Source: Leptolyngbya iicbica LK (GTDB lineage: Bacteria > Cyanobacteriota > Cyanobacteriia > Phormidesmidales > Phormidesmidaceae). Taken from it: DNA of 55,309 nt. The notes beneath the pieces were generated by a model, which worked only from the letters and a program-made list of their open reading frames with translations, had not been told where the DNA came from and made no database searches. Of this stretch, positions 1-8,226 are shown piece after piece. The DNA is taken from positions 1,426,727 to 1,482,035 of the forward strand of contig NZ_QVFV01000002.1 of assembly GCF_004212215.1 (NCBI RefSeq), given 5' to 3'. The first letter of the stretch is position 1. Each line of letters starts with the position of its first letter. The translations under genes were made by a program, and so were the position numbers.

Positions 1-160
1 ATCAACCCAGAATATCGTGGGGAAACGGGCTCATGATGCGCGGATTGCAGCTGCGATGCTGACTCATGGAATTACGCATTTGCTAACGTTCAATACTCAG
101 GATTTCATGCAAGTTCCTGGCATCACTGTTGCCGCACCTCAGAGCGTCATGGCTGAGTAA
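1..160 (+). CDS. PIN-domain toxin, 3' end only (first copy)
   Basis: This is the C-terminal ~52 residues of a PIN-domain (VapC-like) ribonuclease; the 5' part lies outside the window. The reading frame begins at base 2 and ends with TAA at 158-160. It shows the PIN motif HDARIAA, then LLTFNTQDF, which carries the last acidic residue of the fold, and a tail ending in VMAE. It is nearly identical to the matching part of the toxin gene at 733-1210 (offset 1022 nt, then 1050 nt after an internal duplication in that copy). This copy keeps the normal C-terminus and so serves as the reference for what the second copy lost. As a family, VapC toxins cleave RNA and are held in check by a cognate antitoxin. 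Confidence 0.7.
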   Translation, partial: STQNIVGKRAHDARIAAAMLTHGITHLLTFNTQDFMQVPGITVAAPQSVMAE

Positions 161-484
161 AGTGAGCCTGACGATCGCGCGATCGCCTCCTCCCAAAACA
201 GCACACCCGCAATGCGATCGCGGTTCCGAGCAGCCAACGCCCAGTCACCTGTTGACATTAATGCAGCGGGCTCAGCTTCGCGATATCGCAAAAAGCAGCA
301 AGGGGAGCAGGTGGTTGGGCAGTGCCGGGTTTGAGAATATTGCATCCGAAATGAAGATGAAACGGATTTTGCCCAACCTGTCGAATACAGCCAGGACAAT
401 CCCGTCAAACATGGCAGGGCTCCCTCATAAACTTACTCATAGTCGCACTAGAATAAGCCATAGAGCGCTAATAGAGGCGTATGA
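161..484. repeat. Spacer duplicated downstream (copy A of a segmental repeat)
   Basis: This 324-nt stretch has no convincing gene. To about position 400 it is a diverged duplicate of 1211 to ~1460, sharing long blocks such as the one around the 'cccagtcacctgttgacatt' segment (239-258 and 1309-1328). The repeat therefore covers the PIN 3' end plus its downstream DNA. The end of the stretch carries an AGAGG ribosome-binding site (473-477) for the next antitoxin gene. ORFs here in both directions look fortuitous. Confidence 0.6.
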
Positions 485-733
485 ATGCAGTTAGAGGAAC
501 TGAAGCAAAAACTTGATCACCTCAATGAGGTTCATCTACAGCGGGTTATCGCTTTGGTGACATCGCTAGAGCTTGAGGAAAGAGCCGCGACGGTAGAGTC
601 TTTGCCGCTTTGGCAAAGAGTTTCACCAATGGATATTGCACGACGGTTGCGGGAACGGGCCGCTAGCTATCAGGGACCTAAACATGCAGAGTTGCCCGAT
701 GCTGCCTTTGACCGAGCAGAGATTTACGATTAG
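485..733 (+). CDS. Putative antitoxin of a PIN toxin pair
   Basis: An 82-residue, charged, mainly helical protein beginning MQLEELKQKLDHLNEVHLQ. Its TAG stop shares one base with the GTG start of the PIN toxin (stop 731-733, start 733), the coupling typical of antitoxin-toxin operons. An AGAGG ribosome-binding site lies 7 nt before the ATG. I do not recognise a named DNA-binding fold such as AbrB, RHH or Phd, so the antitoxin role is inferred from size and context. A C-terminal segment rich in acidic residues (after about residue 65) could be the toxin-wrapping part. Confidence 0.6.
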   Translation: MQLEELKQKLDHLNEVHLQRVIALVTSLELEERAATVESLPLWQRVSPMDIARRLRERAASYQGPKHAELPDAAFDRAEIYD

Positions 734-1143
734 TGGCTCGATACCTGCTTGACACCAATGTTGTACTGCGACTCGCTGACTTGGAGAGTCCACAGAATGC
801 GCTAGTCACGGAAGCGATCGCAACGTTGCTAGAGCAGCAACATGTTTGCGTGTTGATTAGCCAGATCTTGATTGAGTTGTGGGTGGTGGCGACTCGTCCA
901 GTTGAAGTGAATGGCTTAGGCTGGAGTGTTCCTGAAACGACGGATGAAATAGCACGACCGCTCGATGAGTTTCCGCTACTCGATGAAAGAGCGGAGATTT
1001 TTGTGATTTGGCAACAGTTGGTATCAACCCAGAATATCGTGGGGAAACGGGCTCATGATGCGCGGATTGCAGCTGCGATGCTGACTCATGGAATTACGCA
1101 TTTGCTAACGTTCTCATGGAATTACGCATTTGCTGACGTTTAA
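733..1143 (+). pseudogene. PIN-domain toxin, frameshifted by a 28-bp tandem duplication
   Basis: A VapC-like PIN protein starting at GTG with LLDTN, the first catalytic Asp motif, followed by an ELWVVATRP segment and HDARIAA. The fold's last strand is damaged. Bases 1085-1112 are repeated at 1113-1140 with one mismatch, and because 28 is not a multiple of 3 the frame shifts. After LLTF the product reads SWNYAFADV and stops at 1143. Without the extra unit the frame would run on as LLTFNTQDF to a TAA at 1208-1210, as in the first copy. The last acidic position of the PIN active site is therefore lost and toxicity is probably reduced or gone. The 136-residue truncated product could still be made. 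The upstream antitoxin gene is intact. Confidence 0.75.
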
Positions 1144-2030
1144 TACGCAGGATTTCATTCAAGTTCCTGGCATCACTGTTGCCGCACCTCAGAGTGTCAT
1201 TGCTGAGTAAAGTGAGTCTGCCGATCGCCCCCCTCCCCATCTCACCAAGTCGCGATCGCCCTCCCAAAACAGCACACTCGCAGAGCGTCGCAATTCCAAG
1301 CAGCCAACACCCAGTCACCTGTTGACATTGATGCAGGGGACTCAGCTTCGCGATATCGCCGAAAGCAGCAAGGGGAACAGGGGTTTGGCAGCGCCGTTTT
1401 GAGGAACATCAAATCCGCGATGAAACCGATTTCCTCTACCTGCCAAATACAGCCATAGAATACCTTAAAGTATGGCTTAGTCACAGAGCCAACCTCTAAT
1501 TTAGAATTGGCTATAAACAGGCCAAAAAACTCTAGTCATCCCAATAGTGATCAGAAATTTAGAATTTCGCTTACTGAAATTAATTCACAAAAGCTCGTGT
1601 TCAACATCAACAAAAGGCAAGTTCAACACTTATTAAATCAAACCAACCTAAAAGCTCAAGAAGGATCGACTTTAAAACCTAAATTGAATAAGAAGTCTCA
1701 AAGGATAAAACACAAAAATCAAACGGAAATAGCCGAATGGAATTATACCAAATGGCTATGAAGCTGAACACAACAGATGGAGGCAAAGCCCTTTAAGCAC
1801 AATGCTTTCATGCTCTGAGTCATGCTCATCTTCATAGAGGACTGGCATTATGTGAAAATTCTTTTCGAGGTGCCTGACAAAAATTGCGAGGCATATGCTC
1901 AGTGCAAGATAAATGATTTTTAGTTATAATGAGAATGTGATAACATACGCAACAGCGTCTTCGGTTTCTCATGGATGAATGAGTCGCACATATGAGTGCA
2001 AGACCTTCTGCTTGAAAACAACTTCAATCA
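1144..2030. other. Long spacer: toxin remnant, repeat copy B, AT-rich promoter region
   Basis: Bases 1144-1210 are the out-of-frame toxin tail. Bases 1211 to ~1460 are copy B of the segmental repeat seen at 161-400. From about 1490 the composition becomes AT-rich. A TTG-started 84-codon frame at 1507-1761 is rich in Lys, Asn and Gln, has no recognisable domain and is not called. A TATAAT hexamer at 1925-1930 is a possible -10 box for the downstream two-gene cassette. No HIP1 site is seen after about 1350. Confidence 0.5.
1925..1930 (+). promoter_or_regulatory. Candidate -10 box upstream of the peptidase cassette
   Basis: A perfect TATAAT lies about 100 nt before the ATG at 2031, in AT-rich DNA. 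The hexamer 17 nt upstream is a poor -35 match, so this is weak evidence. Confidence 0.3.
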
Positions 2031-3230
2031 ATGATTCTTATGGCTGAGTCTAATTTTGACATGAGGGCATCAAATACAAAAGAAAAACTTGTGATCACGT
2101 ATTGGGATTGGTGGTATAAAGTTGGCTTTTCGAGAAAGATCCTTGAAGATATAAAAAGAGTCATAGATTGCCACACTATACAAGAAGAAGCCGATATTTT
2201 GGAGGAAATACTATGCGTTTTTTCGGATTTTATTTCAATAGACTGTGTCGTTGATTCTCTAATTGATGGGACTCTGACACTTGAGGAGTTAGGCTACAAG
2301 GTTGATGAGGATAAGCTTCTTTATTTGCCACTACAATTGCGTAAGCAATTAGAAGCGAAAATTAAAAACAACTTTAATTCTCAGACAAAAAGAAACGTTG
2401 ATTATTTATTGCATTTAGTGGAAGCTGCTTCACAGAAAAGATTTAAGAATCGCCTTAACGATATATTTCTCCCAATTTTTGGGGGCGAACTTGATTTTCT
2501 TCTCGCTAAGGCTAATCTGGAAACCAATGAGACTTTGCACGAGCTCCCTGCAAAGAAACCAGTTGAGGTTGATGATATTGAATGCCTTATTTCCTCCTTT
2601 ATTGAGTCTTTGGTAAGTCAGGATTTTTTCGGCAATATGTTTGGCTCTCTGACATTGCCAGATTTTGATTTGGAAATACACACTGGAATAGGCTTTGCAG
2701 AATACTGGGCGAGTGAATTAACATCACAAAAAAAAGACAAGTTGGTTATTTATGCTAACAGCGACAATTTGGACTTAGGGAACTTCAAGGCCACTTTAGT
2801 TCACGAGCTGTTGCCTGGACACGCTTTCTTTTATACGCAGATGAGACTTAGTAGACCTAAGTTAGTTGATCATGGTGCTATGTGTCTTGTCGAAGGATGG
2901 GCAACTTGGTGCGAGTGGAATATTCTAGCCAGCCAATATTCTAGCCTTTCGAAATCTATTAAAATGGAAGCTCTAAGACTTTTCTTTAATGCGCACGATC
3001 CCCTCCAAATAGAGAAGGGAATCCGCAACATGGTTACTTCATTCGGTTATTCCGATGATGTTGCATTAGAAAGTGTCAAGTATTTTTTTCAATACCCAGG
3101 TTATACTTATGCCTACTCTTTAGGAGCTCTGTGGTTTGAAGAGCTGTTTCAGCACAGCACCCCAAATGACTTTTTTATAAAAATGAAAGACAATTCCTGG
3201 GGAGATTTTTTTAGAATATGGTCCCGATAG
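2031..3230 (+). CDS. DUF885-like zinc metallopeptidase
   Basis: A 399-residue protein, probably a metal-dependent peptidase. Around residues 258-264 it has HELLPGH, matching the HExxPGH signature of the DUF885 family. Residues 288-291 give EGWA followed by TWCEW, matching the family's EGWAxYxE motif that supplies another metal ligand. Near the C-terminus, YPGYTYAYSLG resembles the family's PGQAxSYxxG segment. DUF885 members are usually 550 residues or longer, so this is a short, diverged relative. No signal peptide or membrane helix is evident, so it is likely cytoplasmic. Its last 13 bases overlap the next gene, which implies translational coupling. The DNA is AT-rich and has no HIP1 site, unlike the surrounding genome, which points to horizontal acquisition. 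ATG 2040 is an alternative start; neither has a clear ribosome-binding site. Confidence 0.65.
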   Translation: MILMAESNFDMRASNTKEKLVITYWDWWYKVGFSRKILEDIKRVIDCHTIQEEADILEEILCVFSDFISIDCVVDSLIDGTLTLEELGYKVDEDKLLYLPLQLRKQLEAKIKNNFNSQTKRNVDYLLHLVEAASQKRFKNRLNDIFLPIFGGELDFLLAKANLETNETLHELPAKKPVEVDDIECLISSFIESLVSQDFFGNMFGSLTLPDFDLEIHTGIGFAEYWASELTSQKKDKLVIYANSDNLDLGNFKATLVHELLPGHAFFYTQMRLSRPKLVDHGAMCLVEGWATWCEWNILASQYSSLSKSIKMEALRLFFNAHDPLQIEKGIRNMVTSFGYSDDVALESVKYFFQYPGYTYAYSLGALWFEELFQHSTPNDFFIKMKDNSWGDFFRIWSR

Positions 3231-4348
3231 AAAAGGGTTTTTATCTTGTAAACGTCTTTAATTTAGGAAAACCTATTCTTGACCTAAACGGTTTTCATCG
3301 AAGGGAGTCTATTGTTCAATATTTGCGCACCTTCAAGTATCAGCAGATAGAGTTTTCTTCCTATAATGCATGGTGCAACGAATTTGGTAGCGTTATTGCT
3401 TTTAAGAAAATAGATTCCTGTCACAGTATTTCCGATGCAATGGAAGTATATAACAGCAGTGAAACCTTTGACCCCATATACAGAAAGTTTGTTGAGGATG
3501 CAAAGGAAAATCTTAAGTTTAAGGGAAAGGATAGTGATTATTCCTTCGTTTTTGGAATTTCAGACAGCTTTAGTAAGGATGAAATTTCTTGGAATCGTGT
3601 CTTTTTAAGGGAAAACTATTTGAATTTTTTCCTGCTTTTGGAAGCCATTTTTGTATATCAGCTTTGCAAGCTTTTAGAAGCGGAAATCTCAAGAGTTCCC
3701 GGTGAGATAGGTCGATTTTCCTGGCAAAGAAAGTTGGTTGAGTATACAGAGAATCTTTTCTCTCTTCAATATCCATCCCAGTTTCTCATTTACAATATTG
3801 AAATAGATTTTATGCAGGTTTTATACTCCGCTTGGGGTTTAGACAGTTATATTGCATCTCTGCGGTCAAGATTCGAACAATCCATATCTAGCTATACCTT
3901 CTACTGGGACTATCTTGAAAAGCAGAAGTCAGACACAATGAATATTTTATTGGCTGCCATTGCGATACTTTCTCTCTATGAAGCATTGCCAGTATTAACT
4001 AGTGTTTTCCCAGAAATCGACATGCTCTTAGTTAATGTAATTTTAATTGTTCTTGCTGTATCGGCAATCTTATGGGCATTTTGGGGCATTGCCATTCATT
4101 GGATTGGAGTGTCAACTTACAAAACGAGAAACCTTGTAAGTAATATCTCTATAAAGCGTAAAGTTGTACCAACCACTTTTGAAGTGGTTAACACATTTAG
4201 CCCACTCGCACCATCCGAGAACCAAGCCGACAAAGTAGAATCCGAAGAATCACTATTAGAGAAGCAACAAAATCTTAGTATAGGTGAGGAATTATGTGAT
4301 TTGGGGGCTCGGTTCATTTCGATTTTGAACAATTTTTGGCCCCGCTAA
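3218..4348 (+). CDS. Membrane protein of unknown function, partner of the metallopeptidase
   Basis: A 376-residue protein with no family I can name. Residues 1-235 look soluble and mixed alpha/beta. They are followed by two hydrophobic helices at about 241-260 and 269-295, then a ~75-residue charged tail. The layout (large N-terminal domain, long helical stretch, two close C-terminal helices) is reminiscent of CorA-type proteins, but no GMN motif is present. The ATG lies inside the end of the upstream peptidase gene (13-nt overlap), so the two are probably made together. Codon use and base composition match the peptidase and differ from the rest of the window. A role as membrane anchor, sensor or effector for the peptidase is inference only. 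Confidence 0.6.
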   Translation: MVPIEKGFYLVNVFNLGKPILDLNGFHRRESIVQYLRTFKYQQIEFSSYNAWCNEFGSVIAFKKIDSCHSISDAMEVYNSSETFDPIYRKFVEDAKENLKFKGKDSDYSFVFGISDSFSKDEISWNRVFLRENYLNFFLLLEAIFVYQLCKLLEAEISRVPGEIGRFSWQRKLVEYTENLFSLQYPSQFLIYNIEIDFMQVLYSAWGLDSYIASLRSRFEQSISSYTFYWDYLEKQKSDTMNILLAAIAILSLYEALPVLTSVFPEIDMLLVNVILIVLAVSAILWAFWGIAIHWIGVSTYKTRNLVSNISIKRKVVPTTFEVVNTFSPLAPSENQADKVESEESLLEKQQNLSIGEELCDLGARFISILNNFWPR

Positions 4349-4497
4349 TATCGCACTATACTATCTCGTCAGAATTAAGAATATCGTCGATTGAACGTTC
4401 GGATGACCGAAATTAGTTGCGATCTTAGTACTCGTACAATCAGTTACAAATATCTTGAAAAATTCAGGTAATTTGTCCAGAGTTGAGCTTTCCCGCA

Positions 4498-4527
4498 CGA
4501 AACCCCTGACTTGATAAAGCCAGGGGT
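4498..4527 (-). terminator. Terminator of nrdJ
   Basis: Inverted repeat ACCCCTG (4502-4508) / CAGGGGT (4521-4527) with a 12-nt loop, lying just downstream of the nrdJ stop on the minus strand. On that strand it is followed by TTTCG. The U-tract is short, so strength is uncertain. Confidence 0.45.
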
Positions 4528-4554
4528 AGAAGAACTTGAGGGCCAACTTGAAAG

Positions 4555-6738
4555 CTAATCAGGCTTCTTTTCGGGGAGGAGGCACTTGTCGGAATCGCAT
4601 CCGGCGGGGCCGGCTTCGATGAGGTCGCCGCGATCATAGCGAGACAACGCCGTGTGGAAGTCGTCAGTGCCGCGACGCTGTTTCACCTGTTGCACCATCG
4701 CGTCGTAAGTCGCCTTGTCGATCGGCTCAAACGGCAACCGGGGGAAGGTTTGCAGGTCGTCGAAGCGGGCGAGGAGGGCGGCGGAGATGTAGCCTTCATC
4801 GGTTTGGATGGCATCAGAGATGCGTTGGCTCAGGCCATCGATCTCGTTTTCCCGCAGTTCGATGGTGGCGGAGGTGTTGTGAGCGGTGTAATGCTTTTGC
4901 ACCTGCATGTAAAAGTCGAACTGGGTCAGGGCCGAGAACTGCTCGATCGCAATCTCATCGGCCCCCGGCAAGTTGGCCCAAGACACTTCGACGGGCATTT
5001 CCACCAGCCACTCGGTACAGCGGGGATCAAACGGATCGTCCAGCAGGTTGCCGTTCTCATCCTTGTCCGACTGCGAAGGAATGACGGAATAGCCGTAGTC
5101 GATGCAGGCCATCGCCACCGGGTCATTTTTGCGGAAGGTGATGCGGCGAATGTAGCGCTGCGCCTTGGGGGGGTGCCAGCCGGGGCTTGCGCCCGTCAGC
5201 AGCGACTTGGTACCCGCCGGTTGCACGGTGGTGCAGCGGTTGGGGCGCTTGATGCCGTGGCGATCGCAATACTCCCACACGGTGTCATGGACGATCTGCT
5301 TCCAGCGGCTCAGGTATTCCGCCTCCTTCTGCTTGAACTCGACGCCCTGCATGGTGTCGGGGCGACCCGCTTCCCACCACTTCAGCCACTCCACGCCAAA
5401 GGCTTGCACAAAGAAGTCGAACAGCCCGGTAAAGGACACCCCCACAATGGGGTCTTCCTCACGGGACTTGCGGTAGCGGTCTTCCACAAACTGGTGGTTC
5501 AGCAGGCTCGCCACCGCCAAAGCGCCCGCCCGGAAGGCATCTTCCTGCTCCTGCTCATTCGCCGGATCAATTTGATTCAGGTGAATTTCCGCCAGGTTGC
5601 AGTGGAAATCCTGACCGATGATTTCGCCGCAGGGGTTCAGGCCATAGCGACCTTTGCCCTGAGCGCGACGCTCGGCCTCTCCTGCCCACTGAATCGCCCC
5701 TTCACCGGAGTAAAACTGCTTACGTACTGCCGCAGTCGTCTCTTCCAGGCTGGGTTTGTGGTGATACACACGGGTGTGGTTCGCCATGCGCAGGGCATCC
5801 CGTTCAGGATCGATGCGCCAGTTCCCGTTTTCGTCCTGCTGCCACAAGTTATCCTTCGCATTCGTTGCCAGCTCGTCATCGCTGGCAAATTGCCGCATCC
5901 CGGCACTGCGGCGAATGTTGCCCGCCACCACACAGGCGGCGGCCTCGTCAATCAGCAGGCAGCATTCCACCGAGTTGAGCTGCCGCCCCACCGCTTTGTT
6001 CAAAATGTTGGCGCAGCGCTCATACAGCGTCGGCAGCTTCACCGGATTCGCCACCCCACCAAAGCCCTTGAGCTTTTCGCCCGCGGGGCGCACATCCCCC
6101 AGATCCACCACCACCTCTACGGTGTCGGTGAAGCGATCGTCGCTGGAAAGTTCCAAAATCGTCTGGTACGACTTCACCCAGCCCTGGCGGCTGTCACCCA
6201 CGTGGATGCGCACTTGGTTGCCGTTCACCACAACTTCAGTAGCTTCGCGGCGCTGGTCGGCGGGGGTCGTACCGATCGCCCCTTCCTGCCGCACATTCAA
6301 TTGATTGCGAATGGCAGGCAACTGGTCAATATATTGCGGCTCTAGCACGGCACCCGTGCCGCAACCCATCATCGCCAGATCCATCATCAGGCCAAAGGCA
6401 CGCCAGTCAATCACATTGGTGCTGGTGCAGTTATACGCGCCAGAAAAGTTTTCGGGTCGTTTGCTCCACTCGGTGCCCCCCACCCACAGCCAGCGTCCCG
6501 AAGGCAGGGCCTTAACTTGCTGCATCATCCGGGCAATGAGGTGACGTTCTTCATCGGTCAACTTCCCGAGTTCCGTGAGCCCCCCCAGGGTGCGATCGCA
6601 CACCTCTTGCCAGGTTTCCCGTTCGCCATCTTCTCGCTCATCTTTGCGGCTGTAGGTGCGGTAGAACACGGGATACGCCGTAGCAGCCGTTTCCGGAAAC
6701 GAACCTTGAAGCCGAACGCGGGGCAGTTCTTGAACCAT
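4555..6738 (-). CDS. nrdJ: Adenosylcobalamin-dependent ribonucleoside-triphosphate reductase (class II)
   Basis: This 727-residue monomeric class II ribonucleotide reductase makes deoxyribonucleotides with a thiyl radical generated from adenosylcobalamin. Length is close to the Lactobacillus leichmannii enzyme. Visible motifs are NCTSTN with Cys104 (one of the reducing pair), MGCGTGA, NPCGEI with the radical Cys370 and Glu372, and Cys380 (second of the pair). The C-terminal CxxxxC at Cys714/Cys719 shuttles electrons from thioredoxin. All catalytic residues are present. It works without oxygen and needs B12. It is transcribed alone, convergent with the AT-rich cassette. Extensive antisense ORFs are shadows of its GC-rich codons. 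Confidence 0.93.
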   Translation of the reverse strand: MVQELPRVRLQGSFPETAATAYPVFYRTYSRKDEREDGERETWQEVCDRTLGGLTELGKLTDEERHLIARMMQQVKALPSGRWLWVGGTEWSKRPENFSGAYNCTSTNVIDWRAFGLMMDLAMMGCGTGAVLEPQYIDQLPAIRNQLNVRQEGAIGTTPADQRREATEVVVNGNQVRIHVGDSRQGWVKSYQTILELSSDDRFTDTVEVVVDLGDVRPAGEKLKGFGGVANPVKLPTLYERCANILNKAVGRQLNSVECCLLIDEAAACVVAGNIRRSAGMRQFASDDELATNAKDNLWQQDENGNWRIDPERDALRMANHTRVYHHKPSLEETTAAVRKQFYSGEGAIQWAGEAERRAQGKGRYGLNPCGEIIGQDFHCNLAEIHLNQIDPANEQEQEDAFRAGALAVASLLNHQFVEDRYRKSREEDPIVGVSFTGLFDFFVQAFGVEWLKWWEAGRPDTMQGVEFKQKEAEYLSRWKQIVHDTVWEYCDRHGIKRPNRCTTVQPAGTKSLLTGASPGWHPPKAQRYIRRITFRKNDPVAMACIDYGYSVIPSQSDKDENGNLLDDPFDPRCTEWLVEMPVEVSWANLPGADEIAIEQFSALTQFDFYMQVQKHYTAHNTSATIELRENEIDGLSQRISDAIQTDEGYISAALLARFDDLQTFPRLPFEPIDKATYDAMVQQVKQRRGTDDFHTALSRYDRGDLIEAGPAGCDSDKCLLPEKKPD

Positions 6739-7045
6739 GAAACCTAAATCCTTATGACGACGAATGGGAGCTAGCCAATCAATTCACGCTAAGAGCGAGG
6801 TCAAACCCGATCTCTAATGAGCCAATATAATAGGTCACATCTAGGGGTTTGTGGCGATCGAAAGCAAAATTTACGCTATCCATAGAGGCTCTGACAACGC
6901 CTCTAAAAAGTCGTCTACAAGATAGCACAACGTTTATTAATATGTATGTACGCTAATTCGAGGATGCTATCTTGAGTCAGGCTCGACTGCGCTCCGGTTC
7001 ATCGCCGCAATTGACCGACCATCGCTCATTTCCCCAACCGCCCCA
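6739..7045. promoter_or_regulatory. Divergent spacer with a hairpin in the nrdJ leader
   Basis: This spacer serves nrdJ (leftwards) and the MerR-like gene (rightwards). A 7-bp stem TAGAGGC/GCCTCTA with a 9-nt loop lies near 6883-6905. I looked for a cobalamin riboswitch, which often precedes B12-dependent enzymes, but found neither its conserved GCCACTG-type core nor a B12 box, so I do not call one. Confidence 0.35.
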
Positions 7046-7057
7046 TTGTTTGCACCT

Positions 7058-7555
7058 ATGATGCAAGGCTTCACCCGTCAAGAAACGTTGGCCCTCACGC
7101 AAACCACGTCTAGCCGACTGGCCTATCTGGATCGCACGAACGTCATCGTGCCGCAAAAGTATGGCAACCCCAAGAAACCCACGGTCATTTACAGTTGGGA
7201 ACAAGTGCTCGAAATTCGCGCGATCGCCAACCTGCGCAAACAAATTTCCCTACAGATGGTGCGCAAACTCGTCGCTTTTTTAGATGAACACGGCCTGGAT
7301 GCGACCCTGCACGACAAGCACCTGGTCACCACCCCCAACGAAGTCTTTTTGGTGGCTCCCGACTGGTCAGACATGCCCCAGGTCATGAAAGTCGCCGATC
7401 GCGACGGCGAAGGGCTCGGGCAACTCATGCTCATGGTCTTGCCGCCCCTAAATACCGTCATTCAAGACATTTGGGCGGCGGCTGAAGCGTCCCAGGTGGT
7501 GGATTTTGAAAGCTTTAAGCAACGGGCGAAGACGATTCCGGCTCAGGCGAGCTAA
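7058..7555 (+). CDS. MerR-type helix-turn-helix protein
   Basis: About 165 residues. The N-terminal 75 residues fit the MerR winged-helix pattern: an initial helix-turn-helix (TRQETLALTQTTSSRLAYLDR), then a VIVPQKYGNPKKPTVIYSWEQV wing and an EIRAIANLRKQIS helix. The rest, about 90 residues, is unlike classic MerR effector domains and has no Cys cluster for metal binding. It probably regulates transcription, but its signal is unknown. A TTG at 7046 is an upstream alternative; the tandem ATG codons at 7058/7061 are preferred. It is convergent with the SemiSWEET gene, whose stop abuts and slightly overlaps this gene's 3' end. Confidence 0.65.
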   Translation: MMQGFTRQETLALTQTTSSRLAYLDRTNVIVPQKYGNPKKPTVIYSWEQVLEIRAIANLRKQISLQMVRKLVAFLDEHGLDATLHDKHLVTTPNEVFLVAPDWSDMPQVMKVADRDGEGLGQLMLMVLPPLNTVIQDIWAAAEASQVVDFESFKQRAKTIPAQAS

Positions 7556-7925
7556 AGGTCACTTCTGTTTCGAGTTCCCAACTTTGGCCCAGGGAAGTGA
7601 CCCCTGCCGGGCTCAGCACCGTTGTCCCATGAGTACCCGACAAAGACCGTTGTGCCTTGAGCTTGGGCAGCGCCTCATACCGCACCTTGACCGCCAAAAT
7701 TGTGGACGAAAACATCAGCGTAAACAAGTTGGCCAAAATCAACGGCGTATCGTTGGCATAGACGCCATAGACCAACCACAGCGAAATGCCGACGCAAAGA
7801 ATGATCAACATGCTCCATGACATACCGTCTGCGGAGCGCGATCGCCAAGTTTTCACAACCTGAGGCAAGTAGGCAAACGTCGTCAATGACCCAGCCACAA
7901 TTCCTAACGCAGTGATGAGATCCAT
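7515..7925 (-). CDS. SemiSWEET-type PQ-loop transporter
   Basis: A 136-residue membrane protein whose first ~90 residues form a three-helix PQ-loop unit, with LPQVVKTWRSRSADGMS as the signature. SemiSWEETs dimerise to move sugars or related small molecules down their gradient. The family is normally 85-100 residues, so the ~45-residue hydrophilic tail, rich in Ser and Glu, is an extension. ATG 7925 begins MDLITALG right at the first helix; an upstream TTG at 7958 would add 11 residues and is less likely. Its last ~40 bases overlap the 3' end of the convergent MerR-like gene. Confidence 0.8.
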   Translation of the reverse strand: MDLITALGIVAGSLTTFAYLPQVVKTWRSRSADGMSWSMLIILCVGISLWLVYGVYANDTPLILANLFTLMFSSTILAVKVRYEALPKLKAQRSLSGTHGTTVLSPAGVTSLGQSWELETEVTFSSPEPESSSPVA

Positions 7926-8226
7926 CGCAGGCCAATCCGAGGTGAAGGTGTACGTCAAGGTGCGTCAAGCCAACCTGATTATTGGCATCTCGGAGAGCAA
8001 TCTAACACAACAAAACAGCAATTAACTAAACCTTTTCATGAAGGAATGTTTAAGCTGTTCGGTGGTCAAGGGAGATCCGGCAAACCCTTTATCTGTCAAG
8101 CTTTATGGCAGATTCTATGCTGATGGTTGTTATTGGCAGAGTTAATGAATTGTTACTCTGCTAGGCTGCCCTTATCCCTATGCCAAATCATCCCCTCAGG
8201 ACAGATCGCCACAGATCACTGCCGCT

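Noticed and set aside
129-494. 121-codon frame and its antisense partner in the duplicated spacer
   Set aside because: They overlap the toxin end and the antitoxin start, and the matching copy B does not keep the frame.
1507-1761. 84-codon frame starting with TTG
   Set aside because: Low-complexity Lys/Asn/Gln composition in AT-rich DNA, no ribosome-binding site or domain.
4361-4546. Sequence around the nrdJ terminator that looked like an IS200/IS605 end
   Set aside because: Only a hairpin is present. There is no transposase, TnpB or matching left end in the window.
4654-6345. A 563-codon plus-strand frame antisense to nrdJ, and other long frames there
   Set aside because: nrdJ on the minus strand is complete with all catalytic residues. 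The antisense frames have no domain and arise from its GC-rich third positions.
6739-6975. Possible cobalamin riboswitch upstream of nrdJ
   Set aside because: Neither the B12 box nor the conserved core of the AdoCbl riboswitch was found by eye. Only a 7-bp hairpin is present. An Rfam scan would settle it.
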